This document shows, piece by piece, positions 1 to 10,441 of a stretch of 64,000 bases of DNA. The notes under the pieces were generated by a model, which saw only the letters and a program-made list of their open reading frames with translations, made no database searches and was not told the origin of the DNA. This stretch comes from Odobenus rosmarus divergens (Eukaryota; Chordata; Mammalia; Carnivora; Odobenidae), in contig NW_004450949.1 in assembly GCF_000321225.1 (NCBI RefSeq), forward strand, positions 124,001 to 188,000, read 5' to 3'. How positions within the stretch are numbered: position 1 is the stretch's first letter; each line of letters starts with the position of its first letter. The translations under genes and the position numbers were made by a program.

Positions 1-333
1 CTACAACTACTGGCATCATTTGCTCAAGCTGATGTGGGTGGGTGTCTGTTCTTTCTCATAACCAAACCAGCCTAACCAGAACCAGTAGCAACCACTCATC
101 CATCCAGTGAAGTTTCGGAGAGCTGTGTGCCAGGGCCCCCTGAAACTGTCTAAGACCAAAATCCCTTCCTTCTTGTTTTGGCATTTTTCCTCTTAAAAAT
201 CCCACAATACAGGGTTTGACTACCCTTAACTTCTCCATCATCTGATACAATGTCACCTGACGTCCATTGTACACCTTTGCTCTATCCTGTCTAGGAGTCC
301 TATGTCCTTTCATATGAGCTTCTAATATTCTGT
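1..333. other. Unique sequence, nothing recognised
   Basis: I see no exon, RNA gene or repeat in this stretch. A 97-codon reverse-strand frame covers most of it, but it has no recognisable domain and is within chance length for 64 kb of this composition. Confidence 0.5.
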
Positions 334-435
334 ATCTGTGCTGTCTCACGTGATAGCCACTAGCTTCATGTGGTATTGGACAGCACAGATAGAGAATATT
401 CCCATGATCCTAGAGTCCTGTTGGACAGCACTGCT
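334..435. repeat. Short hAT-like DNA transposon remnant with inverted repeats
   Basis: A perfect 12-bp inverted repeat is present: 'atctgtgctgtc' at 334-345 and 'gacagcacagat' at 379-390. Between them lies 'tagccactag..catgtgg'. A third related piece, 'ttggacagcact', lies near 422-433. The words 'gtgctgtc', 'agccactag' and 'ttggacagca' resemble the termini of old mammalian non-autonomous hAT elements. The subfamily is not assigned, and only the ends seem to be left. Confidence 0.4.
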
Positions 436-834
436 GTAGCTATTCCTTGAGCCCTTTGGAATTTTCAAGCAGGAAAGCTGGATGCGTTAGACACACACAG
501 AGCTGGCCCCTGCCCATGGTCCTTGCAAGGCTTTATTGAGGTGGGCTCCTGAGCCTGTCACTTTTAAGGTAGTCCGTGTGCTTGGTTTGGGCATTCCTTT
601 AGAGGCAAGTGATTATAATGAGCATCAGCTCCTTGGGTTCCCCCCAAGGAACCACGGTTTGCATATCGGTGTGAGCAAATATTCCCCAGATCCCATTGGT
701 GGTCATTGTCATTTACCGTGCCTAACAAAATGCTGGCGCCTGCAGACACTCAGAAAGTTTGCCTGAAGGAACAAATGAATTAAGAGAGGTTTCTTTAGTC
801 CCTGAAAAGCCAAAGAAAAGTACCATGGGATTAG
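436..834. other. Unique sequence, nothing recognised
   Basis: Short overlapping frames occur on both strands (76 and 61 codons), with no domain and no splice-site context that stands out. No repeat was recognised. Confidence 0.45.
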
Positions 835-863
835 GGAGGAAGGAAAGAAGGAAGGAAGGAAGA
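835..863. repeat. (GGAA)n purine microsatellite
   Basis: Imperfect tandem GGAA/GAAG units follow a GA-rich lead. A second purine-rich run lies about 90 bp downstream at 950-1,003. Confidence 0.8.
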
Positions 864-949
864 TCCCACCACCTTTGAATTTCTCTCTCTTTGTCTCTCT
901 GCTTCCCTGCCAGCGAGAGCCTCTGAGGCAGACTAGAGGGAGGTTACAG

Positions 950-1003
950 AGGAAGGAAATATAGAGAAGGAAGGAAGAAGATGAGAAAGAGAAGGAAAGG
1001 AGC
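950..1003. repeat. GA-rich low-complexity tract
   Basis: The stretch is almost wholly purine (GGAAGG, AGAAGG and GAGAAAGAG words). It is a simple low-complexity run. An antisense 107-codon frame across it is an artefact of the repeat, rich in Ser, Phe and Leu. Confidence 0.7.
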
Positions 1004-1034
1004 ATCATGTGATAGCACAGGGAGAGAGTCACAG

Positions 1035-1225
1035 CATTTTAAACCTAAAAAGGACTGCAGAGTCCAATTGGCCTAACTCCTCATGTCGCCCATGAAATAT
1101 GAGCGTTTCGTTTGGCGTTTAATACAAATCTGCTGAAAAAAATGAAGCAATGAGGTCGAAAGACATAGGTTAAGCGACTTGTCTAGAGTTACAAAGCTAG
1201 TGAGTGTCAGAGCAGGGGCTAGCAG
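1035..1225 (-). repeat. MIR SINE remnant
   Basis: The forward strand reads the reverse complement of the MIR core: 'aggttaagcgacttgtc', then 'tagagttacaaagctagtgag', then 'gtcagagcagggg'. MIR is an ancient tRNA-derived SINE, and this copy is heavily diverged. Edges are approximate. Confidence 0.75.
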
Positions 1226-1248
1226 CCAGCCCACCTATCCAGTGATTT

Positions 1249-1345
1249 CCCACCACCCCCGGGTGGCTGAGGGAGGAGGGAGATGAGGGGGGGTGCAGGC
1301 AAGGAGGGGAAGAGGTGGGGTGGGGCGCAACCTGAAGGGGGGTAG
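1249..1345 (+). other. G-rich tract with quadruplex potential
   Basis: Several runs of three or more G lie close together (gggagg, gagggggggt, ggagggga, ggtggggtgggg, aggggggt). Four or more G-runs with short loops meet the usual sequence rule for a G-quadruplex on the forward strand. There is no CpG-island character, so a promoter is not implied. Confidence 0.5.
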
Positions 1346-2029
1346 AAAAAGTAAATGTGTCTGTCAGCTGTCAGCCTCCCTTGTGACTTTATTCTAAAAA
1401 TGTTCCACAGTTGCTTCACCTACTCGATCTGAACTTCACGGTTTCCCGATCCCAGCAGAGACTTCTAGCTGGCCGGAGACTCGCCTAGACAGCACTATGC
1501 CTGCGTGACCCCAGGCGAGGTACTGCTTGACTCACACACGACCAGGCTGCATTTAGTTTAAGTAACCACTGGTCCCTCATAAGTTTGGTCCAGAGCCAAA
1601 CTGATTTCTGAAGCAACTTTGCGTTCCTTAAATTTCACCTGCGCTAGAATATAAAAACACACTGAAGCAGAATTTGGCCAGGATTTTAAACAGAGCTCTC
1701 AAGCGACTTTGTCACATTCCCTCCCTGAGTGATCCTTCCACAGTCAAGTCCTGGAGCAGGTTTTTTTGAAAATGGTTCACGTTCCCTTTACTTCTCCTCT
1801 CTAGAAAACTCTCCAGGTCAAGAACTTTGGCATCGGAGGAGGGAGTTGGAGGTCATACAGAACTGATTCCAAATGCAAGCTGTCACGGGGTTGTATCACC
1901 CTGTGGAGGGAACTTATTTTTTTCTGATACAATTTTGATAGTAAGAGGAACATGGGAGGACAGTGGAGCCATCATTATCAGGTGGGGCCCCAGTGCCTGG
2001 GAAACATCACATGACCAGCATATGTTAAT
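1346..2029. other. Unique sequence, nothing recognised
   Basis: No repeat, exon or RNA gene was seen. A 79-codon forward frame starting at 1,827 runs into the next MIR and is not considered a gene. Confidence 0.45.
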
Positions 2030-2222
2030 TACAGGTGTGGCTCGGAGTGACGAGCCCTGGGTTTGAATCCTGACACCTTTGCATTGCATTGGTGTGACCT
2101 GGGGACAAGTTGGTCGATTTCTTTCCATCTTGGCTTTCTCATCTGTATCTCGGGATTACGAAAGCATGTAGCATGCCTAGCACAGAACTTGGCACATGAT
2201 ATAAACATCGGCTATCACTACG
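2030..2222 (+). repeat. MIR SINE, sense orientation
   Basis: Successive MIR landmarks are in order: 'gagccctgggtttgaatcc', then 'gtgtgacctggggacaagtt', then 'tttctcatctgtatctcggg', then 'tagcacagaacttggcaca', then 'atcggctatcacta'. This is one of the better-preserved MIRs in the window. Confidence 0.85.
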
Positions 2223-3301
2223 ACCTCCTAACGCGTCCTGTGATTTCTTTATCTACACTGCATTGTCCTCGGGGGCATCAAGCAAGCGGGTTTAAAATCC
2301 TTGGCCAAAAACATCTGCCCAGTGGCAGCATTCACACCACACTTTGCGATAAATGTCCTAACTCCAACACAGCTTCAGCTGGGCCAAGTGAGGCCAGCAT
2401 CAGGTTTTATGGGTCTGACGAAGATGTTTGAAATATTGTAGGAGACTGTCAAAGAATACTTAGACCCACTCCGAAAAGGGGCCGTTCTTAATTTTCATCT
2501 TTCCTGCAAGTCAGAAAGATATATACTCTCCAAATAAAGGCAGTTTCCTCGTCCTGAAGTTATGGCAGTTTGGTCATACAATAAACAGCACCCTGTCATA
2601 AGGACCGCATAAAACATGGTCTGACAGTTCTTTAAAAGTAAAAAGAAACACGACTGCAGCCGATGACCTTTCCTCCGAGGGCACAGCTGTTTTGTGTGGT
2701 TGGAGGGACCCGTGGTTTCATACTTAGGGGCTACGATATATGACTGGCTTTTCACAAAGTGTTTCCATGAGAAATTACAGTACGTTCTAAAGGGGAGCGC
2801 CAATTGGGCTCATTCGCTTAGGCAGGAGCACTGTTTCCGCCCCCCCCCCTTGATGTTTTCCAAATGACATCGTGCTGAATACTCGTGATTAGAAACTTCT
2901 TTAGTAGATGAAGTGTAAGCGGTCTCAAGAATACCGGGTCATCTTCGATTTCCTGAGGGATTTAAATTATGGGCCTTTTGTTGGGTTGGTGGGTCAGCGC
3001 CTTGGAGGACTTCTCCATTTATGAGGACTTACCCAAAACCCAGTGCTTCTGTGGGTGAGGACTGGAAATCTCTGGGGAAAATGTAAAATAATAGCTTTGT
3101 TAGAGATGGTAGGTGATTTCCATTTTCTTGAAAAATGTTTATTCCTCCTGTAAAATGTTATTTGTGCAGTGCATTGAAATGATAATGAAAAAGCGATGTC
3201 TAAAATTTCTAATTGTGCATGTGTTGTGTGGGTGAGAATGGATGTTTTTCTTCCTTTGCTTGTTTTCCAAGTTATCTTTAACATGGAAGATATGAAGAAA
3301 C

Positions 3302-3334
3302 TTCATTATGAAGTTTTCTTTACTTCATAATGAA
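3302..3334. repeat. Perfect 13-bp inverted repeat (hairpin)
   Basis: The arms 'ttcattatgaagt' (3,302-3,314) and 'acttcataatgaa' (3,322-3,334) are exact reverse complements separated by the 7-nt spacer 'tttcttt'. Each arm is itself nearly palindromic. Either strand could fold into a small stem-loop. No element family is recognised. Confidence 0.85.
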
Positions 3335-3426
3335 ATTAAAAAGAAGGGTTGCATCTCCATTTCATTTTTTGATTTCCCCCTACGTATCGGTGGTTACTGA
3401 AACATTCCAGTTAAAGCACCGGATTC

Positions 3427-3453
3427 CCCCACCCCCCAACACCCCCCACCCCT
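3427..3453. repeat. C-rich low-complexity tract
   Basis: Runs of C interrupted by single A or AA (ccccca, ccccccaacaccccccacccc). On the reverse strand this is a G-rich tract that could form a quadruplex. Confidence 0.6.
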
Positions 3454-4589
3454 TCAATCTCTATGCTCTAAATTAGAATAATAAGTCCTTTGAGATGGGA
3501 GTTTGGCCGCCTGCCTCTCGCAGGATGGGGTGGGGTATATGCCAATTACTGATGGCTGTCGTTCCAATATAAAAACATGCTCTCCTTGCACGTATCCCAA
3601 ACCCTGCTACTGACTTGCCAACAGCAGGGCATTGAGTGCAAGTCCCAGTACGGTGGGAGATTTGTTCTGATTTATCTGTGCTCTCTCACCTCGTCCCCTG
3701 AGTGACCAAAGCTGGGCATATGCAAAATGGCTGGCTTGGTTTAGAAATACAAGCGGAGACCCTGAAACAGTTGACTTATTGGTAATTAGACCACACTGGT
3801 ATTGAACCCATGACCTCAGTCTCATTAGAGCTGCATTTGGGCCAACCGACTTGACCAGAAACAGATTCAAAACAGTGAGTGATAGAGGTCTTTGGTGCAG
3901 GGTCAAAGGCCTACTTATACTAGCCAGTATCATAAGTGGAGTCTTAAACTCTGCCATGTTAAAGGAGCGGCCACAGATGAAAACGGCCATAGGGATAGGT
4001 CATTGCTCTCCGCTTCATAGATGTGGCTGGTATAGCATTGCTCATCTGGCCAACTCCCTTCAACTGCATCTCCTTTTAATTCAGGGGTTAACAAAGAGAG
4101 AGACAAGTGTTTCCGCAGGACCTCCCCCTCCCTCCTTTCAGTTGCTAATGGCTAATAGTAACAGAAACACCGGGTTTAAAGCCTATTTCTTTAAGAATGG
4201 TTTCCTTTGAAATGACACTCTTCGATTTAAAAAATATCCATTGTTAATCATTATTTTCACTCTTCAAGGAGCTCTAAAAACAGGCGACTTGTCTTCATTT
4301 CGTGTAGAAAAGGAATCCGTTTCCCAGTGGTGGAGCAGGGTAAATGGAAAAGGCAGGACAGAAGAATGATGAGAGACGCTATGTGTGCAATCAATGAAAT
4401 GGAATAGAAAGAGACTCCAAATATAACAGAATTTTTTATGTGATAACACTGGCCTTTCAGGTCAGTGGGAAGAGAATGGATTGCCTGAGAATGACTAGCC
4501 ATTTAATAAAGGTAGGTTTCTGCTTCAGACCACACCCAAAATAAAGATTTAAATGTGAAAAAAAAAAAAGACTTTACAGTTCTAAAAAA

Positions 4590-5558
4590 TAATGAAGTAA
4601 ATTTTTTTGTAATCTTGGAAGGCCTTTCTAAGGGTGCCGGAAAGTACAAAAATCATAAAGAAAAATACAGAATAATTTGACTCCATAAAAATATATCATG
4701 AAAACCTATGTATACCAAGTACTAAATAATATTAAAAAGCAAACGGGGAGACAATATTTTTGGTGCCTATGATATTTATGAGGCAAGTGGAAGATTTAAT
4801 AATAAAGCATTTAGAAATCAACAAGAAAAAGAGGAACAAGTTAATACAAAGCAGACAAAAGAAATGAACATCACTTTACATAAGAAGAAATGTAAATAAA
4901 TGGCCAGCGAACCCATAAAAAATATATTTGACCGCCCTGGCAAATGTCAAGAATTGCACATTTTAAACAACTGAAAGTTAATTTTTCTTCCAAAAAATTG
5001 GCAAAGATAAAAATAAAAATGCTGGCAGTGTTACAGGGAAATTAGTGCTTGTTTTTGTACTACTTGTGGCCATGTCAATTGCTATAATTTTCTCGAGGGA
5101 TATTTGGCAATATACAGAAGAAAGGCCTTACTCTTTCACTGTGCTGTGACCCAGACATTCTACTTGTAGGAACCAGTCTGAAAGGAATAATCATGGATAT
5201 ATGTGCGAAGATTTTGCTTTTAGAATGTTGATCAAAGCCTCTTTATAATAACTAAAAATTGGACACAGCATAAGTCCCCGACAATAACCAGTTGAATGTA
5301 TCATGATGTATGGTGTGTGATGGAACTTCATGTAACCTTATCATGTTGTAGGAAAAAAATATATCTCATGTCACGGAAAAATATTCACTATTATCGTGTT
5401 CAGAAAACAAGTAGCTTTAAAATTGCAGTATTATAAAGTTGTATGTTATATATGCATAGGAAAAGATGGTAGAATAATATATATCATATATATCAAAAAT
5501 ATTAAAATACTTTTCTCTAGGTGTAGGAATAATAGATAATTTTAAAATGTCTCCTTTT
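4590..5558 (+). repeat. Old LINE-1 3' fragment, first part
   Basis: The stretch has the A-rich bias of LINE-1 sense strand and collinear ORF2-end/3'UTR landmarks: 'aaatcaacaagaaaaagag', 'gaaatgtaaataaatggcc', 'tatttggcaatatacag', 'gacccagacattctacttgtagg', 'ataactaaaaattggacac'. It is heavily diverged (old L1M grade) and 5' truncated. No open frame survives. A CAN-SINE interrupts it at 5,559, and the 3'UTR seems to resume at 5,770. Confidence 0.7.
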
Positions 5559-5769
5559 GGGGCGCCTCAGTGGCTCAGTCGTTAAGTGTCTGCCTTCGGC
5601 TCAGGTCATGATCCCAGGGTCCTGGGATCCGGCGCCACATCAGGCTCCCCGCCCGGCGGGGAGCCTGCTTCTCCCTCTCCCACTCCCCCTGCTTGTGTTC
5701 CCGCTCTCACTATCTCTCTCTGTCAAAATAAATAAATAAAATCTTTAAAAAAATAAAATAAGATAAATA
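5559..5769 (+). repeat. CAN-SINE (tRNA-Lys-derived carnivore SINE)
   Basis: Head 'ggcgcctcagtggctcag', internal 'gtcatgatcccagggtcctg', a pyrimidine-rich run, and the tail 'aaataaataaataaaatctt' plus extra A-rich units. A perfect 15-bp TSD 'aaaatgtctcctttt' lies at 5,544-5,558 and 5,770-5,784. The B-box equivalent reads 'gggatccggcgcc', a departure from the 'gggatcgagtccc' seen in other copies here. It sits inside the old LINE-1 fragment. Confidence 0.97.
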
Positions 5770-5830
5770 AAAATGTCTCCTTTTATCAGTTTTTTGTTTT
5801 AGAGTGAACATGTATTACTTGGAGAATAAA
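5770..5830 (+). repeat. Old LINE-1 3' fragment, resumed
   Basis: After the SINE and its TSD copy, 'gtgaacatgtattacttgg..gaataaaag' fits the very 3' end of an old LINE-1 ('catgtattactt' followed by an A-rich end). It completes the fragment begun at 4,590. The end point is approximate. Confidence 0.5.
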
Positions 5831-6178
5831 AGATGCAATATATTTTGTTTCAAATATCATAGCTGGCACAGTTTCATACTGGAGATTAAAAGGGATAATG
5901 TATAAGAAATTTCCTAGCACAGGATTAGAAAGTTAAGTGGGCCTTGGTACCTAAGGTTTGAATTTGAATCTAAAAAGTTACCACATAGTCCAAGAACTTA
6001 GAGCACTCTCTGCTAAAAATTGACTTCCCTAGCCAGTGGATTGAATGACTCCCAACCCACTCTCTGTTTCTTTTGCTTTGTAGCTAGACTTTCTATTTTA
6101 ATGGTTCAAACATATGTCTACAAGATATCAGGAAAGGAATACACACGCACACACAAAAAAATTCCAGCCTGTCATTTT
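5831..6178. other. Unique sequence, nothing recognised
   Basis: No repeat or exon was seen, apart from a short (AC)n run at 6,141-6,154. The last 16 bases are the left TSD copy of the next SINE. Confidence 0.45.
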
Positions 6179-6348
6179 TTTTTAAAGATTTTATTTATTT
6201 ATGAGAGAAAGAGCATGAGCGGAGGGAGAGGGAGAAGCAGGCTCCCCGCTGAGCAGGGAGCCCTCCTTGGGGCTTGATCCCAGGACCCTGAGATCATGAC
6301 CTGAGCCGAAGGTGGCCGCTTAACCGACTGAGCCACCCAGGCGTCCCC
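6179..6348 (-). repeat. CAN-SINE, reverse orientation
   Basis: The T-run and 'aaagattttatttattta' are the reversed A-tail. The other end, 'gactgagccacccaggcgtc', is the reversed head. A perfect 16-bp TSD 'tccagcctgtcatttt' is at 6,163-6,178 and 6,349-6,364. A perfect TSD and little divergence point to a fairly recent insertion. An 85-codon forward frame across it is an artefact. Confidence 0.97.
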
Positions 6349-6364
6349 TCCAGCCTGTCATTTT

Positions 6365-7939
6365 AAAATGATTTCTACAGTATTCATCTTCTCCACTATA
6401 TTGTGAGGCCCGCTGGACTGTGACCTTTTCTTTAAGGTGAGCTGAGGCAATGGGTCTTCCTTTACAAGCATTCCTGGACTCCAGAGCAGTTGCTGTATTA
6501 TCTATCACGCTATGCAAAAATAGAAATTACGTACATGTAACCATAACATCAAAGTGAAGCCCAAAGCTTGTGACCTGTGGATCAATTCTGGAACCCTTGG
6601 GATGTTTTGGATGACAGGAGGAAGAGGAGTATTTGGCAGATGAAGTGCGTGCACAGGTTGTGGGAGGCACGGGGCTGGAGGATAGCATTGGAGTTGTTCT
6701 GGAGCCTGGTTCCCTGTTAGCACCATGGATTTACATCTGGGTCCATGGGAAATAAAAGGACTACACAGGGGAATGGAAAAGGGTGCTCTGCCTAAAGGAT
6801 CCCTTTAAGATTTGGCATGTAACACAGCACTAAATGTGGGATCATTTTGACAGATCTTGTCACTAAGGGCTGTGTGTGTGTGTGCACCATGTGCTCACAG
6901 GCTACACTAATGGTTCCTGTAGGTGGGTATTAGGAATTAGAGTAAGGTTTTTCTTTATATCCGTGGAATATGGTGTTGCTACATTGCTGGCATCCAAAGG
7001 ACGCAATGGCAATCCTTTTGGTGATGTTAAAGGGGCAGAGAGAGAGGATGGAAAGAAGAATATGGAGGTGAACTCCATGCTGAAGCTGTCAGGGCTTAGT
7101 TTTGTGTGTTGTAAAATCCCCTCAGAGGTTCCCAAGACAGAATTTGGGGGAACTTGTTAGGAAGTTGGATATTCTGTTAGAGCATGGCAGGGTGGAAAAA
7201 CTCAGCAAGATATGGATTGCAACTATTAATGTAACTTCCCTTTAAGCCCAGAGCTTAAGTGCCCTGGGACAACGTGTCTTACATAGACAAGTGTTCATTT
7301 CTGTGATTAATTCAGCTGGCTAGAGCTTAGTACTAATGAGACCAAGGCCAAGGCTTTGGCTCTATTCCCATAGGAGCTGTTAGCGTCTCATGGCTCTAAA
7401 ACTGAGGTGACACCCTTCACCCTTGCACATAGTGGGGATTGGGTGAGAGAGTATGATGTCTGAGTCCACTTTGAATGCTTTTCAACCCCCACGCTTTCCC
7501 CTCTAACACAATGCCACCGCTCTGAATACACTTCCAGTTGGGATTTTGCAACGTGACAATCTAAGCAATGATACGGTCTCCAGAGCCACATGCATTTGAA
7601 AAGCAGAGGCTGCCCAAATCAGAGACATCACAGGTTACTCTGCTGCCAGTCACTTTGATGGATACAAGTTGCTGTACCAACTGGTTTTCACAGACAGATG
7701 CATCTTGAAAGAAACCATACCCTGGTCACCGTGCCACTTGAGAGTTTGGGATCGTGCATAAAACCAGCCTACATTCTTTCCCCACCTTCTAAGAAGTCAT
7801 TGGCAATTTGTAGCCATGTACATTTGGAAAGGAATCAAGTTGGATGTTTTGCCTGGGTCCCTTAGATCCTCTATCTTGAAGTGTCCCATCAGGAGCTTTT
7901 CATCCTGAGCTTTATTTACTCCCACACCCTCTCAATCTC
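6365..7939. other. Unique sequence, nothing recognised
   Basis: About 1.6 kb contain no recognised repeat other than a short (TG)n run near 6,871-6,883. Frames of 60-94 codons occur on both strands; none shows a domain or convincing splice context. Confidence 0.45.
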
Positions 7940-8230
7940 TGTATTTATCAGGCTTGTTTAGTTGCAAGTAACCGAAACTCAACTCAAACCATCTTTGTTT
8001 ATCAACTCACATACCTGGGAAGGATACCAGGTTTGTTCACAGAATTTAAAGAAGAGCTGCCGAGATCAGAGTCTTAGAAATTGGAACTGGGACACAACCC
8101 TAACCAGAGACCTTTCACTTTCTTTCTTTCTCCTCTTCTCATCTTGGCTTCTTTCTGAGAACGGTTCCCTCTGTGTGGTAGCCAGCATCCCCAAATGCAC
8201 ATTCTCCTGGGTTAGCAAACACAGCCAGAA
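7940..8230. repeat. Ancient interspersed repeat, family not assigned
   Basis: The words 'agttgcaagtaaccgaaactcaactcaaacc', read across about 30 bases, followed by 'ctcacatacctgggaagg' and 'gtggtagccagcatcccc', match a dispersed mammalian repeat I recognise by its 'gcaagtaacagaaacc' motif. I cannot name the family with confidence. It is very diverged. Confidence 0.4.
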
Positions 8231-8410
8231 TCTTTAAGATAATCTGAGTTAATCTTTAAGGTAAGGGCTCTCCTATGTCCATTTCTTAGACCAAACATTG
8301 TTTGCTGAGGGAATAAAGTACTAAGATTGATTGGGTCTAGGTCATGTGTCCATTCCTCTAGCTTGTGTGTATCATGTTGAGGAGTGGGGGAAACAGGGAA
8401 ATTGTGTAAA

Positions 8411-8452
8411 ATAAATAAATAAACAAACAAACAAACAAACAAACAAACAAAC
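8411..8452. repeat. (AAAT)n/(AAAC)n microsatellite
   Basis: Three AAAT-type units pass into about eight AAAC units with no interruption. Such a tetranucleotide run is likely to vary in length between individuals. Confidence 0.95.
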
Positions 8453-9489
8453 TGTGCAGATCTAAGAAAAATAGTTATTGCAGTTCTTAACCTTCCCTAA
8501 GACTTAACTGGTCAGTCTCATCTGCTTAGAGCCCAACAAAACAGTGGAGTCTTGTGAAGGAGCCCAGAGGAATATAAATGCAAATCAGAGGAGAAAAGAA
8601 GTCCATTTTTGATAAATTTGGAATTTAATTTTTATATTGTCATAAGGACTATCATTTAGGTCCTTCTTTAATAAGTAAGGAAAGTAATTCACAGTTAATT
8701 GAAGTGAACTGCCCAAGCCAAATTGCCCAGTTGGTGGATAACTGGACAAAATACCCCAAAGCTCCTTCATCCAGATTTATTGTTTTTTTTTCCTGTGTTG
8801 GTCTGCCTTCAACAGACTGGTCATCAAACTCATTACTGACTTTAATGGTGGGAATTGCAAGGAGTAGATGAAGGTCAGCCTTGATGGTCTTTAAATCCCA
8901 TTGCTAGGGCACCAACTCTCTTTTCTTGCCTCTAGGTCAGTAGGCTCATCTGCTTCTAGAGGTAAATGGAATATGTGAGGCCAGTTGGCTATGGACCTTG
9001 GACTCAGAGTAAATCCAGGCCTCCTTGTCTTCTTGGTCATGTGGGCTTTCTGGGGCCTGTGTCACAGTATCTGGTCAGAAGGAAAAGAAGGGAGAGATCA
9101 AAATCCAAATCCAGTCTAGGGTTTCACTTCTACCTAAGATGTAGATAGCCACAGAGAACATTGCGTCTGCCCTAATAATGAGAGAAGGCTGGATAGTCAA
9201 TAAAATCATGACTTTTTTTGGAGCCCATTAGAGAGCTGAGGTCATAGGGCATCCCAAACTGAATTCCACTGTTGGAAGGTAGTAAGCCCCTCCCAGGAGA
9301 CATGGGGACACATGAAGAGGTAGCAGCCATAAACAACTAAAATTTTTCAGCAAATTCTTATAGACCAAGTGTGGGCTGACCTAATTTGTTCCTTATTTGA
9401 CCACTGACAGTATGCTGGGCACTGAGCAGAGTACGGACCTTTCCAAAGTGGTCAGCTGGCTTTTGACCCTTTTCCTTCTACAGTACAGG
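8453..9489. other. Unique sequence, nothing recognised
   Basis: No repeat, exon or RNA gene was recognised in about 1 kb. Confidence 0.45.
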
Positions 9490-10045
9490 AAAGTGGGTAT
9501 ACTGGTTTTGATTGCTGTGTTACAAATTACCCCTTTAAGCAGCTTAAAACACCAAACATTTATCTCAGTTTCTGTGAGTCAGAAATCCTGGTGCAGCTTA
9601 GCTGGGGATTTCTGGCTCTGGGTCTTTCCTAAGACTGCAAGGGAGGCATGGATCCTGGCTCTGATCATCTCAAGGCATGCCCGGGGAAGGATCACCCAAG
9701 CTCATGCCCCTGACTGTTGGCAGGGCTTAGGTCCCTCTTGGCAGCTGGTTAGAGGCAGAAGTTCCTTGCCACATGGGCTCTCCATAGGACAGCTCACAAC
9801 ATGGTAGCTGGCTCCCCTCTGAGCAAGTGGGTAAGCAAGAAAGCCAGAGAGGATACCCAAGAGGAAAGCCACAGGCTTTTTGTCACCTAATCGCAGAAGT
9901 GACATTCCTTCATTTCTGCTGTCTTTTGCTCATTAGGAGTGAATCACTAGGTCCATCTAAAACTCAGGGGAAGGGAATTGCACAGGAATGTACTGGCAGT
10001 CAGAGATCATTGGCGGCCATCTTAGTGGCTGCCTACCACACAGCA
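9490..10045 (-). repeat. MaLR-like LTR or related old repeat, reverse orientation
   Basis: It opens with 'gattgctgtgttacaaatta' and 'agcagcttaaaacaccaaac', followed by 'cagtttctgtgagtcag', 'gctctccatagg' and 'gccatcttagtggctgcc'. This is the reverse of an old mammalian repeat whose end resembles MLT1 LTRs ('gctgtaacaaattaccac...ttaaaacaaca'). Class assignment is tentative. A 136-codon forward frame inside it is not a gene. Confidence 0.5.
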
Positions 10046-10109
10046 GAAGACTGTTTTGGGGGACCCGTAGCTAACTACTATACCCTTGGGGTAGGAGGTG
10101 GTAAGTAGA

Positions 10110-10235
10110 AGTAAAAGGTATGCTTTATGTTATGTCATTAAGTTCTCACACAAACCCATATAGAAGGTATTAGCCCCATTTTACAGATGAAGAAATTAAG
10201 GCCCAGAGAGGTTAAGTATCTTTCTCAAGATTACA
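10110..10235 (-). repeat. MIR, first part, split by a LINE-1 fragment
   Basis: Clear reversed MIR core: 'ccccattttacagatgaaga', 'aattaaggcccagagagg', 'ttaagtatctttctcaag'. The expected continuation ('cacacaggtagtatgtgg') appears only after an intervening 145-bp LINE-1 3' end. Confidence 0.85.
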
Positions 10236-10382
10236 AAGGTAATTACAAAGATATGGTCGTGATGGTTGCACAACTCTGTAAATACACTAAAAATCATTGG
10301 ATTGTACACTCACACCAGCTACATTCTATGATATGTAAATTGTATTTTAATAAGATACTAAAAAAAGAAAAAAAAAAAAAAG
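10236..10382 (+). repeat. LINE-1 3' end inserted into a MIR
   Basis: It reads 'gtgatggttgcacaactctg', 'taaatacactaaaaatcat', 'ttgtacactc' and 'gtaaattgtattttaataa', then an A-run. This is the usual end of an old L1M 3'UTR. It is 5' truncated to about 145 bp. The flanking 'attacaaag' (near 10,221-10,229 and 10,232-10,240) lies on one side only, so it is not a proven TSD. Confidence 0.75.
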
Positions 10383-10430
10383 ACCACACAGGTAGTATGT
10401 GGTGAAATGGGAATGTCAGACCTAATCGTT
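10383..10430 (-). repeat. MIR, second part
   Basis: 'accacacaggtagtatgtgg' continues the reversed MIR consensus directly after the LINE-1 A-tail, proving that the LINE-1 inserted into the MIR. Confidence 0.75.
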
Positions 10431-10441
10431 TTCAGCTCTGC

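Larger units (their letters stand above)
2223..4589. other. Long repeat-poor interval with a hairpin and C-rich runs
   Basis: About 2.4 kb lack any recognised interspersed repeat. It holds a homopolymer C run near 2,839-2,848, a hairpin at 3,302-3,334, a C-rich run at 3,427-3,453 and an A-run near 4,558-4,569. Overlapping frames of 96-127 codons occur on both strands without any domain. It could hold conserved non-coding sequence; that is inference from the lack of repeats only. Confidence 0.4.

Noticed and set aside
3607..3990. 127-codon reverse and 119-codon forward frames overlapping at 3,851-3,990
   Set aside because: Opposite-strand overlap without any domain suggests chance open frames in unique sequence.
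8411..8452. Tandem AAAC units as a CRISPR-like array
   Set aside because: Uninterrupted 4-bp units without spacers; the DNA is mammalian.
9397..9807. 136-codon forward open frame
   Set aside because: Mostly inside an old LTR-like repeat, so it is a translation of non-coding repeat sequence.
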